NCBI GenBank assembly: GCA_028285685.1
Contig: JANQOR010000037.1
Location: forward strand, 62,001-126,000
From: Cyclobacteriaceae bacterium
GTDB lineage: Bacteria > Bacteroidota > Bacteroidia > Cytophagales > Cyclobacteriaceae
Length of the DNA stretch: 64,000 nt
Reading direction: 5' to 3'
Below the pieces are notes generated by a model. The model ran no database searches, had not been told where the DNA came from, and was given only the letters and a program-made list of their open reading frames with translations. A program made the translations under genes and the position numbers. This document shows, piece after piece, positions 47,109 through 55,511 of this stretch (within the stretch, counting starts at the first letter, position 1; every line of letters begins with the position of its first letter).

Positions 47109-49982
47109 TTATCTCCCACAAATCCCTTTGAAATCGCACCATTGACATTTTCCCTCATCTTCCGTCTGATCAAAGGGCTGCTCCATTCCATAAATCTCAC
47201 TTAGTAGGGAAGAAAAGCGTTGTTCGAATTCATCCAGATGTTCTCGTGCATCAGCAATTGGCTGACCTTTCATCTTTAGCCGCTCATCAAAATCAGGAGT
47301 AAACAGCTCCTGAATGTTGAGAATACCAGGAACTATAGGCTCTTCGGTCCCATGCTTAGCTGCATATAACCACGCATAGTACAGTGTCTGGAATCCAGCT
47401 TTGTTTCTTGGGAGTCTGTAGTAGTTCGATGTTCGATCAAATACTTTCTGGACACTTTCTATTTCTGTCTTATCCCTTCCGCTTTTGTAATCAATAACCC
47501 GAACGAGACCATTCTTGCGATCTACGCGATCAATAATCCCTTTTAAATGGACTTTGAACTCTTCATCATCCGGCTTGATGGTCAAAAATCGATCGTAGTT
47601 GCCGTCCTTGTCATTCTCAAGGCTTCGAATCTCAAACGGAGCGTAGGCTTCATCCAACTTAAGTGTTTTCTCCACAAACCGCTCTATCACCTCTGCCATC
47701 ACTACATTTCTGCCCTTTACTTCAAAACGCTGCTTGTCCTTTAGCCGAAAATGCGTTCTGAATGATTTTTCAATGGCCCCAGTTACCGAATTTTTCAAGC
47801 GAAAAAAATCATTCTCTTCAACAATTCGATCAGGCTTGTCGCTGGTCACATCCTCATACAAAAGTTCCATGACCTTGTGCAAGACATTTCCAAAGTCCCG
47901 TGGAGAAAGCTCATCACTCAGTTCATCGGGAGTAAACAGTCTGAGTACATATTTGAAATAGAATTGTAGGCGGCATTCAAGGTACACGTTCAGTGCAGAG
48001 GGTGATAGCTTCTTCTGCCCTTTGTCCGTGTACATCTTCAACCTGGAAAGGATGTCTTTGCTTTTTTCTATGCTGATTGACTCATGCTCTCGAATCATAA
48101 CAGGATTGCTCAGCCTGTGCCGTCGGATGCTAAGTCCACTTTCATATTCCACTTGCCGGATGAAGCGACTGACTTCACCACTTAAGCCAAAATCAGCATA
48201 CATGTTGTAATAAAATGATAGCTTTTGCCCTCTTTGAAACAGTCGATAAAACAGGTAAGCATAAATTGCATCTTGAACCTCAAAGGTTGGTAATTCGAAG
48301 GCTTTGCGAATTCTATATGGGATAAATGAACCCATTCTTTGTCTGGAGGGGAAAATATCCTCATTGATATTCAGCATGAAGATGTATTTGAAGTCGAGGT
48401 TGCGAGTTTCCAGTACACCCATGACCTGCAACCCCTCAACAGGCTCACCACTGAAAGGAATTTTTATCGAACGTGCAGCTTTCCTGAAAAGACTCCTGAA
48501 CGTTTTAAGGTCAACATTCAGTGATTGATTGCTCAAAATCTCGTCCAACCGGGCGAGCATTTGTTTAAAATGGTATAGGAACTCCCGTTCAAGTCCAAAC
48601 CTTTCGATCGTTTCCGTTGCAAGTTTTTCGACGATCAGCTTTAAGTATCCTGCATATGTCTCTGTCTCTTCAACATTCCTGAAGATCTCATCTAATGTCA
48701 CCGAACCAAGTGCGAGAATGTCCTGTTGCAAGACCCGCACCTGATTGTTCTTTTTTATGTATCCAATCAGTTCTTCAACTTTGGAGTCACCCTGCTCATA
48801 CAGGTAAGGATGGCTTAGTACGTCGATAACTGATTTGTGGTAAAATGTAATCCAGTTTTCAGGTGTCAGGTGTTTGTGCTCCTGTGAGTCAAGCGCCGCT
48901 TCCAGCAGGCCAAAGAGCGGTGTTTCTTTCAGAGGATAACCCATGGTTACATTGAGTTTTTCCACCTCCGATGGGATCGCGTTGAGCACGGGAAAGAGCA
49001 TATAATCCTGAGGTAGTACAATCACAATTTCCTCTGGCTTAGCTTCGCCAGAAGTAATCAGTTTTTTCACCTGCTCACCAATCGCCTTTGCCTGACCAAC
49101 TTCGAGAGAAACTCCGGTCACATCAACTTCCTTCTCCACCTGGATCCTTTGCGGTGGCTCCTCAGAGAAGGTCCTTCCGAAAATCGTATCTGTCTGGTAC
49201 CTCCTTAGAAAATCTCCAGCCTCTTGTTTTTCGTCATTCAGGTAGTATGCATCAATGTCCCAGAGCACTTCAGCCTCATGTTCACTCACAAAGTGTTTGA
49301 TCAGCCGTTCTTCTGCAGGCGTTAGTGCATTGAACCCCGCAAAAAGCAACGGTCCATGCATCTCAGGACTATCACTTTGCACCGTTTCAACCAGTTGACG
49401 ATAGATCATCGAAGTATAACCCATCTCCTTTTCCTCCAATCGTTTTTTGAACGTCTCATATACTGGTGATAGAATACGCCAGGTTTCTATGAACTGCTCT
49501 TGCGATTTGGAAGCAGTGGGAAAAAACTCTTGCCAAAAACGCTGAATGATCTTTTCTTGCTCCGGATCTAAAAAGTAAAAATCCTCGGCAATTTGACGAT
49601 CGCTTTTGATGTGATGAAACAACTGCTTCGGATTAACGAGGTAGTGGTCAACTTCCTCGAAATCCCTGAGCAACATTTCGCCCCAAAAATAGAAGGACTC
49701 AAAACCTTCGGAGACAGGGTTGTTTTTCTTGAAAGCCTCGTATAGCTCAAAGACTAGTGAAAGGGTATCCGTCTTTTTCACTCTCGAAAACTGCAACAAG
49801 AAGTCCTCAAGGCTCTTCACCTTCGGTGACCATATCGGTTTACCGATACGCTTCGAAAGGTATTTCTTAAGAAATAGTCCTGCCCTCCTATTGGGAAAAA
49901 CAACCGTGCACTGACCTAGCGTGTCACCGTGTTTTTCCAGCAAATGATCCGCAATTTCCTCGAGAAATTTTGAGTTTGACAT
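47109..49982 (-). CDS. AddB-like PD-(D/E)XK nuclease subunit
   Basis: A 957-residue protein with a helicase-like but motif-poor N-terminal part (LGQCTVVFPNRRAGLFLKKY) and a C-terminal RecB-family nuclease domain. The latter has SPSALNVYLECRLQFYFKYV (first Cys), VIDYKSGRDKT (catalytic Asp and Lys) and CQWCDFKGICG at the end; together the four cysteines fit the iron-sulfur staple of AddB. It should act with the AddA-like helicase encoded upstream at 51337-54474 to resect DNA ends for RecA. The two genes are separated by a T9SS-exported SGNH gene on the same strand. Confidence 0.85.
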   Translation of the reverse strand: MSNSKFLEEIADHLLEKHGDTLGQCTVVFPNRRAGLFLKKYLSKRIGKPIWSPKVKSLEDFLLQFSRVKKTDTLSLVFELYEAFKKNNPVSEGFESFYFWGEMLLRDFEEVDHYLVNPKQLFHHIKSDRQIAEDFYFLDPEQEKIIQRFWQEFFPTASKSQEQFIETWRILSPVYETFKKRLEEKEMGYTSMIYRQLVETVQSDSPEMHGPLLFAGFNALTPAEERLIKHFVSEHEAEVLWDIDAYYLNDEKQEAGDFLRRYQTDTIFGRTFSEEPPQRIQVEKEVDVTGVSLEVGQAKAIGEQVKKLITSGEAKPEEIVIVLPQDYMLFPVLNAIPSEVEKLNVTMGYPLKETPLFGLLEAALDSQEHKHLTPENWITFYHKSVIDVLSHPYLYEQGDSKVEELIGYIKKNNQVRVLQQDILALGSVTLDEIFRNVEETETYAGYLKLIVEKLATETIERFGLEREFLYHFKQMLARLDEILSNQSLNVDLKTFRSLFRKAARSIKIPFSGEPVEGLQVMGVLETRNLDFKYIFMLNINEDIFPSRQRMGSFIPYRIRKAFELPTFEVQDAIYAYLFYRLFQRGQKLSFYYNMYADFGLSGEVSRFIRQVEYESGLSIRRHRLSNPVMIREHESISIEKSKDILSRLKMYTDKGQKKLSPSALNVYLECRLQFYFKYVLRLFTPDELSDELSPRDFGNVLHKVMELLYEDVTSDKPDRIVEENDFFRLKNSVTGAIEKSFRTHFRLKDKQRFEVKGRNVVMAEVIERFVEKTLKLDEAYAPFEIRSLENDKDGNYDRFLTIKPDDEEFKVHLKGIIDRVDRKNGLVRVIDYKSGRDKTEIESVQKVFDRTSNYYRLPRNKAGFQTLYYAWLYAAKHGTEEPIVPGILNIQELFTPDFDERLKMKGQPIADAREHLDEFEQRFSSLLSEIYGMEQPFDQTEDEGKCQWCDFKGICGR

Positions 49983-50090
49983 CCCGGTTTTGGTCTTTTA
50001 GGTACAGATAAACCTCACGGTAATATTGTACAGAAAAGACCATACCTCCACTATGATTGATTCACAGTTTTTCCACAATTTGGAAGAGCG

Positions 50091-51236
50091 CTATCGAACG
50101 ATGAATCTCCCCTTGAACTGCTCCGTGTTCTTGTTTGTCAGATCAAAAAAGTAGACTCCGCTTGCTAGATTGTTTTTGTTCAGCTTTAACTGAATACCAT
50201 TTATCTCAGCTTGCATCATCAGCAGGTTTCCGGAGGGATCGTAGATCTTCAATGTGGCATTCTCAAAGTTGCCGGATTCAAATCGCAAGGTGAATTCATC
50301 CTCTACTGGATTAGGATAGATACTGATATTCCTGCGGTGCTCTTGGCCCGAACCCAATACTATTTCCCGGATGGCATAGTCATCGTTACTTACAACACTC
50401 CACGCTATTTCCTGCATCATTGTTGCCTGTGCTTCGGTAGGGGCTTCAAAAGGCCAACCTGCCGCAGCAATCGTTTCATTGGTGAGTCCAACTGGACTTT
50501 GTTCGAAAATGGTGGCGTAATGCACGCAGGCGGATAAGTAGTAAGTCATCTCCGTTGGGTGAATGGTCGCTTCCGGGATATCGTTGGGGTCGAAAATATC
50601 AAGCCAATCGGTAATGCCCGGGAAAACACCCGCTCGTATACTGTCAACCATGGCTTGGTAAGCTGCTGCTACCGGAACGATCAAAACCGAACGACCTGCA
50701 TTTACTTCGCTAACAGAATCTGCCAACTTTTCCCATAAGGGGCGCATCTCCGCATTCAAAGCAATCCAGTCTTCATATGGGGTAGCGCTTGTCAGATTCA
50801 CCTCATTGTGAAATTCCATCAAATAGAGTTGCGTAGAAGAATTGGCACCGTGGGCGAGATCAAAGAAATTATCGAGGGACTGGTAAGAGGTAATCACGTT
50901 TTCATTGCAAAATTGGCTACCCAACAGGACCTCCTCAATAGGTATCTGCTCGGCAATGACAACAATGTCATATTCGCCTGTGGCAAGTTCTACATGTGAA
51001 TCTGTTCCTCCTTGCGGATTACCGTGGCTAAACCACTGATTTGCAATACAGGTTCCCCCTATAAATTGAAACCCATAATCATAGGTTGTGATGCCGGCAT
51101 CTGCAGCCAGGTCGTTGACCATTTCGCCAACGATCAGGTCCCAGCCAAAACCACTATGGCCTATGTAATAGGTGTTGTGCTGTGCATTAAGAAACAGGAA
51201 ATTGAGGGTGAAAAGGACTCCAATGACAATTCTCAT
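50091..51236 (-). CDS. SGNH-like (DUF4886-type) secreted protein with T9SS sorting domain
   Basis: A 381-residue protein with signal peptide (MRIVIGVLFTLNFLFLNAQ). The middle part has YYIGHSGFGWDLIVGEMVND near the N-terminus, in the place of the GNS block of SGNH hydrolases, and a late ATIHPTEMTYYLSACVHYA with a histidine at the position of the catalytic Asp-x-x-His block. The GDS-type serine is not clearly retained apart from GHSGFG. The C-terminal 75 residues are a T9SS sorting domain, starting ISIYPNPVEDEFTLRFE and ending GRFIVR, so the protein should be exported and attached to or released from the cell surface. It lies between the AddA- and AddB-like genes. Confidence 0.8.
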   Translation of the reverse strand: MRIVIGVLFTLNFLFLNAQHNTYYIGHSGFGWDLIVGEMVNDLAADAGITTYDYGFQFIGGTCIANQWFSHGNPQGGTDSHVELATGEYDIVVIAEQIPIEEVLLGSQFCNENVITSYQSLDNFFDLAHGANSSTQLYLMEFHNEVNLTSATPYEDWIALNAEMRPLWEKLADSVSEVNAGRSVLIVPVAAAYQAMVDSIRAGVFPGITDWLDIFDPNDIPEATIHPTEMTYYLSACVHYATIFEQSPVGLTNETIAAAGWPFEAPTEAQATMMQEIAWSVVSNDDYAIREIVLGSGQEHRRNISIYPNPVEDEFTLRFESGNFENATLKIYDPSGNLLMMQAEINGIQLKLNKNNLASGVYFFDLTNKNTEQFKGRFIVR

Positions 51237-51336
51237 ACAATTAAATTTTTCAGTACAGCAATGGCTGGACTGCTCAATTAAACAATAAGTAAGGGCATTG
51301 GTGCACTAGTAAAGTTAACAAAGAGACTGAAAACCC

Positions 51337-54300
51337 CTAAACAGCGACTAGTTTTTTGTCCTTGAGATAGAGAAGATACCCATCGGATTGATATCCCATT
51401 TCTTTCAGTAAATCAACGTATTCGCGCACTTGTTTATGATCGGTAGGAGAAGGTTTGCCACTTTTGAAGTCGACGACCGTGGCTTCATTACCCCGAATTA
51501 CTACACGATCCATCCGTTTCACCTCTCCATCCCTGGGCAACACAACTACCTCAGTTTTGAGCTCCACGTCCGCTTCAAACCAGGATCTGACCTGGTCGAT
51601 TTTCCACAGATCGGAGAAAAGTTTAGAAAAGTAAGATCTGTCCTCAGCAGTTATTTGCATCGATCTTTCGTATCTGTCGAGCACCTCTTCGGCATCTTCT
51701 TTGACCTTAACTTCGGATAAGATTTGGTGTAGTAGTATCCCTTCTCGCCTTTTCTTCTCTACCTCAGGATCAAAATAGGCGGCACCAGTTTTTCGAATCG
51801 TTAGTCGATTACTCCATTTATGTGTTGGATAGGCCTCCAGAGTGATATGCTCTTCCACGCGTTTTGCTTCCCCCACTGAAATGGACCCATTTTTAAAAAT
51901 GGAGCTACTTTCACTCCAACCGGTTGGCTGATTTTGATTAAAATAAGCCCACAACAATTTTGAGACATCTCCATACGACGTGGATTTTGAGGAAGGTGTC
52001 TCGCAAAAGGCGAATAGTCCCCTTTCTGCTCTTGTAAACGCCACATAGAGCATGTTAAGGCTTTCCAGGTACCATTTTGCCATTTCATTTTGATAGGGTT
52101 CAGCGAAGCGAGTCTTAGAGAGGCTGCTCGTATACTCAATTGGTATCGAATCCAGAAGGTCAAATGGCTTTTCTTGCGGAGACTTATACCATGATGTGTG
52201 CCTTCTACTGTCCAGACTAAAATTACAAAACGGCACAATCACGATCGGATACTGCAGTCCTTTTGATTTATGCAGGGTAATTACTTCAACTGCATCAAGC
52301 GCTCCTGTTAGTTGTACCGATCTACTGTCAGCCTCGTCTTTCCACCATTCCAGGAAGAGCCGAATATCAGATCGATTGTTTTTGCCAAATTCTAAAATGG
52401 CATCTTGAAATGCCTGCAGATATGCAAACTCACTGTTGATCTCATCCAACTTAAATAGTCGGATAAGAACCTCTGTTAACTCAAAAATGGGTAGATGCAA
52501 TAAGTGTTCCTGATGACGAACAAAGGACTCCGGAAGAAGGCCTGGCCCAAGATTAGCAAAGTCAGAGTGAGCGTTCAGCTTTCTTCCCAGCACTACCTGC
52601 TGATATTCAAATATCAGATCCTTCTCAACCACAATATCCATTGGGTTTTGCAGGTAGCGGAGAGCCGTCAGAATGAGTCGTACTACTCGTGAGCTCGAGA
52701 TGAGCATTCCATCTGCAGAAATTACTTCAATACCTGTATCATGATCTCTCTTGTAGTCCAGCAGCGAGCGGACGATCTGACTTGCTTCCCGATTAGTCCT
52801 TACCAGCATAGCCATATCATTGAGGCTGTGCCCTTCCATCTGTAGTCTTTCAATTAGCCCGATAGTGTTTTGGATGGCCATTTCATGCCAAGCTTCATCG
52901 CGTTCCTTCTTTAAGAATTCTATCTGCACCAACCCCTCGGTATCCTTATTGAAAGCTGCCACTTCTTGGTCAACTGCCCGATAAGCGGTCTGTAGCATTT
53001 CTCTTCCATGCTCATTAATGTCTTCGCCGGCTAATTCTCCAATAAGCCCTGGCAGCGTAGAAAAGAGACGGTTGTTAAAATCAACAATGTTTCGTGTGCT
53101 TCTGTAGTTGGTATTCTTGGAATCGTCCTCCTGCGCAACTGGTACGTCGGCCTGAATCCCACTCATTAGTAATGAAGGATCTCCGCCCCTAAATCCATAA
53201 ATGGATTGCTTTGCATCGCCGACGATGACGTTTTCGTTTCCATTCGCAAGGCTTTCCTCGATTAATGGTCGAAAATTCTTCCACTGGAAAATGGAAGTAT
53301 CCTGAAACTCATCGATGAGAAAATGACTGTACCTACTGCCTACTTTTTCGTAAATAAAAGGTGTATCTGAGTCATCAATGATTTGGTTGAGAAAATCAGG
53401 TAGATCAGAAATCATAATGACTTCTTGTTCCTTTTTATATTCTTGAAGCCGGTTGGTCAGATCAGAAAGAAGTCCCAACGTATAGAGGTGTTTTAAAACA
53501 GCTCTCGAGGTGAAATAGTCCTGCTGATTTTTTTCAAAATAATCAAGGGCTTGATTCATCAATGGCATAAGCTTGCTCATCGCTAATTCCAGGATCAATG
53601 CTCGCTTGTCACTTGTCTTTGTCGTCCATGCCTCAGGATTCTGGCGAGCATTTTCCACCGTTTTATTTAACAGCGTTTTAAAGTCTTTGGAAATAAGACG
53701 ATTGAAAAAATTTGGCAAGGTTTGTTTTCTCCCACCGCTGAAATCATCGAGGTTAAGTTCGGAGGCTGAAACCACCTCATGGAATTCGAGACCAAATTTC
53801 CTTAATGTGTTTTCAAATGAATACTTACTTTTCAAGAGCTTCTCTTGCAGTTCGGCAATTCGTTCCTTCACGTTTTCATGATCGAATTGCTCCCTCGATA
53901 ATTTCTTGAACTCTTCGGAAAAAAGCTGCTCGGCTAACTCCTTTATCTCATTCTTGAATTCATATCCTTTTCCATCACCAAGTCGGTGCATTGAGAAATT
54001 AACAAGCCATTTTTTGAGTTGTTCATTTTCTTCCACTCCATCGTACAAATCACTGGCAATGAAATCGGTTACCTTCTTATCATCCAGTTCGATGGAAAAA
54101 CTTCCCTGTAATCCGATTTCTCGAGAAAAGGCACGAATAACACGATGGAAAAAAGTATCAATTGTCGTGATATTGAAGTATCCGTAGTTGTGAAGCAAAT
54201 GGTCAACTGTTTGCTGAGCTTTGCTTTGTATCTCTTCATCCGATGTGTTCAATTCCTTGGCCATCACAGGAATTAACTCATGATTGCCTCTGGATATTTC

Positions 54301-54474
54301 CATCAAAAATTCAAGAACGCGCTCCTTCATTTCCTCAGCAGCTCTGTTGGTAAATGTCACTGCCAGAATTCGCTTGTAATAATCAGCAGATCTTAGGGCT
54401 AGCTTAAGATATTCCTTGGCAAGTGTGTACGTTTTGCCTGAACCTGCAGATGATTTGAAGATCGTAAGTGACAT
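51337..54474 (-). CDS. AddA-like UvrD-type helicase/nuclease
   Basis: A 1045-residue superfamily 1 helicase with a C-terminal nuclease domain. Walker A is FKSSAGSGKTYTLAKEYL (residues 5-22); the Walker B region reads LIDEFQDTSIFQWKNF; other motifs are VGDAKQSIYGFRGGD, NYRSTRNIVDFN and VITLHKSKGLQYPIVIVP. The nuclease end has EATVVDFKSGKPSP, with Asp and Lys of the PD-(D/E)XK site. With the AddB-like protein it makes a RecBCD-type end-resection complex. The start ATG is clear, and the DNA between it and the divergent TonB-domain gene holds several short repeats. Confidence 0.88.
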   Translation of the reverse strand: MSLTIFKSSAGSGKTYTLAKEYLKLALRSADYYKRILAVTFTNRAAEEMKERVLEFLMEISRGNHELIPVMAKELNTSDEEIQSKAQQTVDHLLHNYGYFNITTIDTFFHRVIRAFSREIGLQGSFSIELDDKKVTDFIASDLYDGVEENEQLKKWLVNFSMHRLGDGKGYEFKNEIKELAEQLFSEEFKKLSREQFDHENVKERIAELQEKLLKSKYSFENTLRKFGLEFHEVVSASELNLDDFSGGRKQTLPNFFNRLISKDFKTLLNKTVENARQNPEAWTTKTSDKRALILELAMSKLMPLMNQALDYFEKNQQDYFTSRAVLKHLYTLGLLSDLTNRLQEYKKEQEVIMISDLPDFLNQIIDDSDTPFIYEKVGSRYSHFLIDEFQDTSIFQWKNFRPLIEESLANGNENVIVGDAKQSIYGFRGGDPSLLMSGIQADVPVAQEDDSKNTNYRSTRNIVDFNNRLFSTLPGLIGELAGEDINEHGREMLQTAYRAVDQEVAAFNKDTEGLVQIEFLKKERDEAWHEMAIQNTIGLIERLQMEGHSLNDMAMLVRTNREASQIVRSLLDYKRDHDTGIEVISADGMLISSSRVVRLILTALRYLQNPMDIVVEKDLIFEYQQVVLGRKLNAHSDFANLGPGLLPESFVRHQEHLLHLPIFELTEVLIRLFKLDEINSEFAYLQAFQDAILEFGKNNRSDIRLFLEWWKDEADSRSVQLTGALDAVEVITLHKSKGLQYPIVIVPFCNFSLDSRRHTSWYKSPQEKPFDLLDSIPIEYTSSLSKTRFAEPYQNEMAKWYLESLNMLYVAFTRAERGLFAFCETPSSKSTSYGDVSKLLWAYFNQNQPTGWSESSSIFKNGSISVGEAKRVEEHITLEAYPTHKWSNRLTIRKTGAAYFDPEVEKKRREGILLHQILSEVKVKEDAEEVLDRYERSMQITAEDRSYFSKLFSDLWKIDQVRSWFEADVELKTEVVVLPRDGEVKRMDRVVIRGNEATVVDFKSGKPSPTDHKQVREYVDLLKEMGYQSDGYLLYLKDKKLVAV

Positions 54475-54545
54475 TATTTACGAAAATAGCAGGCCGGCTG
54501 CAGACCGTGTAGGCCGGATCAAATTACTTATCCACAAGTTTCCAA

Positions 54546-54562
54546 TGTTAACTTAATGTTAA
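54546..54562. promoter_or_regulatory. PhoB/OmpR-like direct repeat in the AddA/TonB spacer
   Basis: On the minus strand TTAACA, five bases, TTAACA: an 11-bp-spaced direct repeat of the form bound by PhoP/PhoB-type response regulators. It is about 70 bases before the AddA-like start and 125 before the TonB-domain gene. Confidence 0.4.
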
Positions 54563-54644
54563 GAAATAATAGCCAAATTGGCATTTAATTAAACTTTACG
54601 TAATATAGTGGTGGATTCAGCGTAATGCAGAAGTAATAAAGCTG

Positions 54645-54671
54645 AACATTTGATAACATTAGAGTAACATT
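54645..54671. promoter_or_regulatory. Three phased AACATT repeats before the TonB-domain gene
   Basis: AACATT occurs at 54645, 54655 and 54666, with 10- and 11-bp spacing, the last 15 bases before the ATG. The motif is the same as in the element at 54546-54562, in the opposite orientation. A GGGGA ribosome-site-like stretch follows at about 54678. Confidence 0.45.
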
Positions 54672-54686
54672 AAGATAGGGGAAACA

Positions 54687-55040
54687 ATGAAAAAATTAAT
54701 CACACTCTCTTTCGCATTTGCAATCGTACTTTGCTCATATGCTGGAAACGGAAAAGCGGAAAAACCGACAGCGACGAACTATAAAGAAGTACTGAAAGAA
54801 ATTGTGTATCCGCAAGCAAGTGTTGAGCAAGGAATTGAAGGGAAAGTGGTTGTTGATATCAAAGTCAACAAGTTGGGAGAGATAGTGAGCTATCGATTTA
54901 AGTCCTATCCATGCAGAGATTTGAAGGAGGCAGTTGAGAGTTCGCTGACGAAAATCACCTTTTTACCCGCTACGAACAAAAAAGGTGAGGCTGTCAATGG
55001 AAGAGTTACTCTTCCAATCAACTTCCAATTGACGATCTGA
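54687..55040 (+). CDS. Exported protein consisting of a TonB C-terminal domain
   Basis: A 117-residue protein with signal peptide (MKKLITLSFAFAIVLCSYA). The mature part is one TonB C-terminal-like domain: VYPQASVEQGIEGKVVVDIK, then GEIVSYRFK, LKEAVESSLTKITFLPAT and GRVTLPINFQL. It lacks the N-terminal membrane anchor and proline-rich spacer of TonB, so it is probably a soluble periplasmic or loosely attached domain protein, as is common in Bacteroidota. It might bind TonB boxes or serve as an adaptor; this is inference. It is preceded by phased direct repeats and followed by a strong terminator, so it is a single-gene unit. Confidence 0.85.
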   Translation: MKKLITLSFAFAIVLCSYAGNGKAEKPTATNYKEVLKEIVYPQASVEQGIEGKVVVDIKVNKLGEIVSYRFKSYPCRDLKEAVESSLTKITFLPATNKKGEAVNGRVTLPINFQLTI

Positions 55041-55061
55041 TATTAAAAAAATTGTCTTACG

Positions 55062-55090
55062 AACCCTGACTATCAAGTCAGGGTTTTTTT
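55062..55090 (+). terminator. Rho-independent terminator after the TonB-domain gene
   Basis: A perfect 10-bp stem AACCCTGACT / AGTCAGGGTT around the loop ATCA, followed directly by seven T residues. It insulates padR from the upstream gene. Confidence 0.92.
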
Positions 55091-55116
55091 GTGCCTCAGA
55101 AAACCTAACAATATTA

Positions 55117-55160
55117 TTTACGTTTAGCAATTTTATTGTTTTATTTACAATTAGTAATTT
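55117..55160 (+). promoter_or_regulatory. Duplicated 17-bp operator-like repeat before padR
   Basis: TTTACGTTTAGCAATTT (55117-55133) and TTTACAATTAGTAATTT (55144-55160) share 14 of 17 bases and start 27 bp apart. The second contains the dyad TTAC-N5-GTAA. The tract lies 13-56 bases before the padR ATG, a typical place for PadR autoregulation. Confidence 0.5.
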
Positions 55161-55172
55161 AATAATCAACGT

Positions 55173-55511
55173 ATGAGAGAATATCAGTTAGGTGAGTTTG
55201 AGGAAATTGTTCTCCTCACGGTCGCCATTCTTCATGAAGATGCGTATGGGGTTTCGATCAAGCAGGAAATCGAGACACGCCTAAATCGGAAAGTAAGTGT
55301 AAGTGCATTGCAAACGGCACTACGAAGACTTGAAAGTAAGGGGTACTTAAAATCAAATTTTGGAGAAGCCACAGCAATTCGTGGGGGTAAGCGGAAACGC
55401 TACTTCAAGGTGACGAAAGCAGGAAAATCAGCGCTGGATTATACGAAAGAGACTCGCATGAGTCTTTGGTCAGCGATTCCTAATGTGACCTATGAATACG
55501 CAAGAGCCTAA
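55173..55511 (+). CDS. PadR-family transcriptional regulator
   Basis: A 112-residue winged-helix repressor. The start MREYQLGEFEEIVLLTVAIL and the recognition region KVSVSALQTALRRLESKGYL fit PadR, with the wing at GKRKRYFKVTKAGKSAL. A short C-terminal helix mediates dimerisation. Its final 20 bases overlap the start of the following permease gene. In acidobacterial orphan-permease loci (the ADOP families) a PadR gene is found directly before the permease; the same layout is seen here. It probably represses its own operon through the repeats at 55117-55160. Confidence 0.92.
   Translation: MREYQLGEFEEIVLLTVAILHEDAYGVSIKQEIETRLNRKVSVSALQTALRRLESKGYLKSNFGEATAIRGGKRKRYFKVTKAGKSALDYTKETRMSLWSAIPNVTYEYARA

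Noticed and set aside
54546..54562. Calling TTAACA-N5-TTAACA a proven Pho box
   Set aside because: The form matches the Bacillus PhoP site, but this is a distant phylum and neither flanking gene has a known phosphate role, so only a generic OmpR-type site is proposed.
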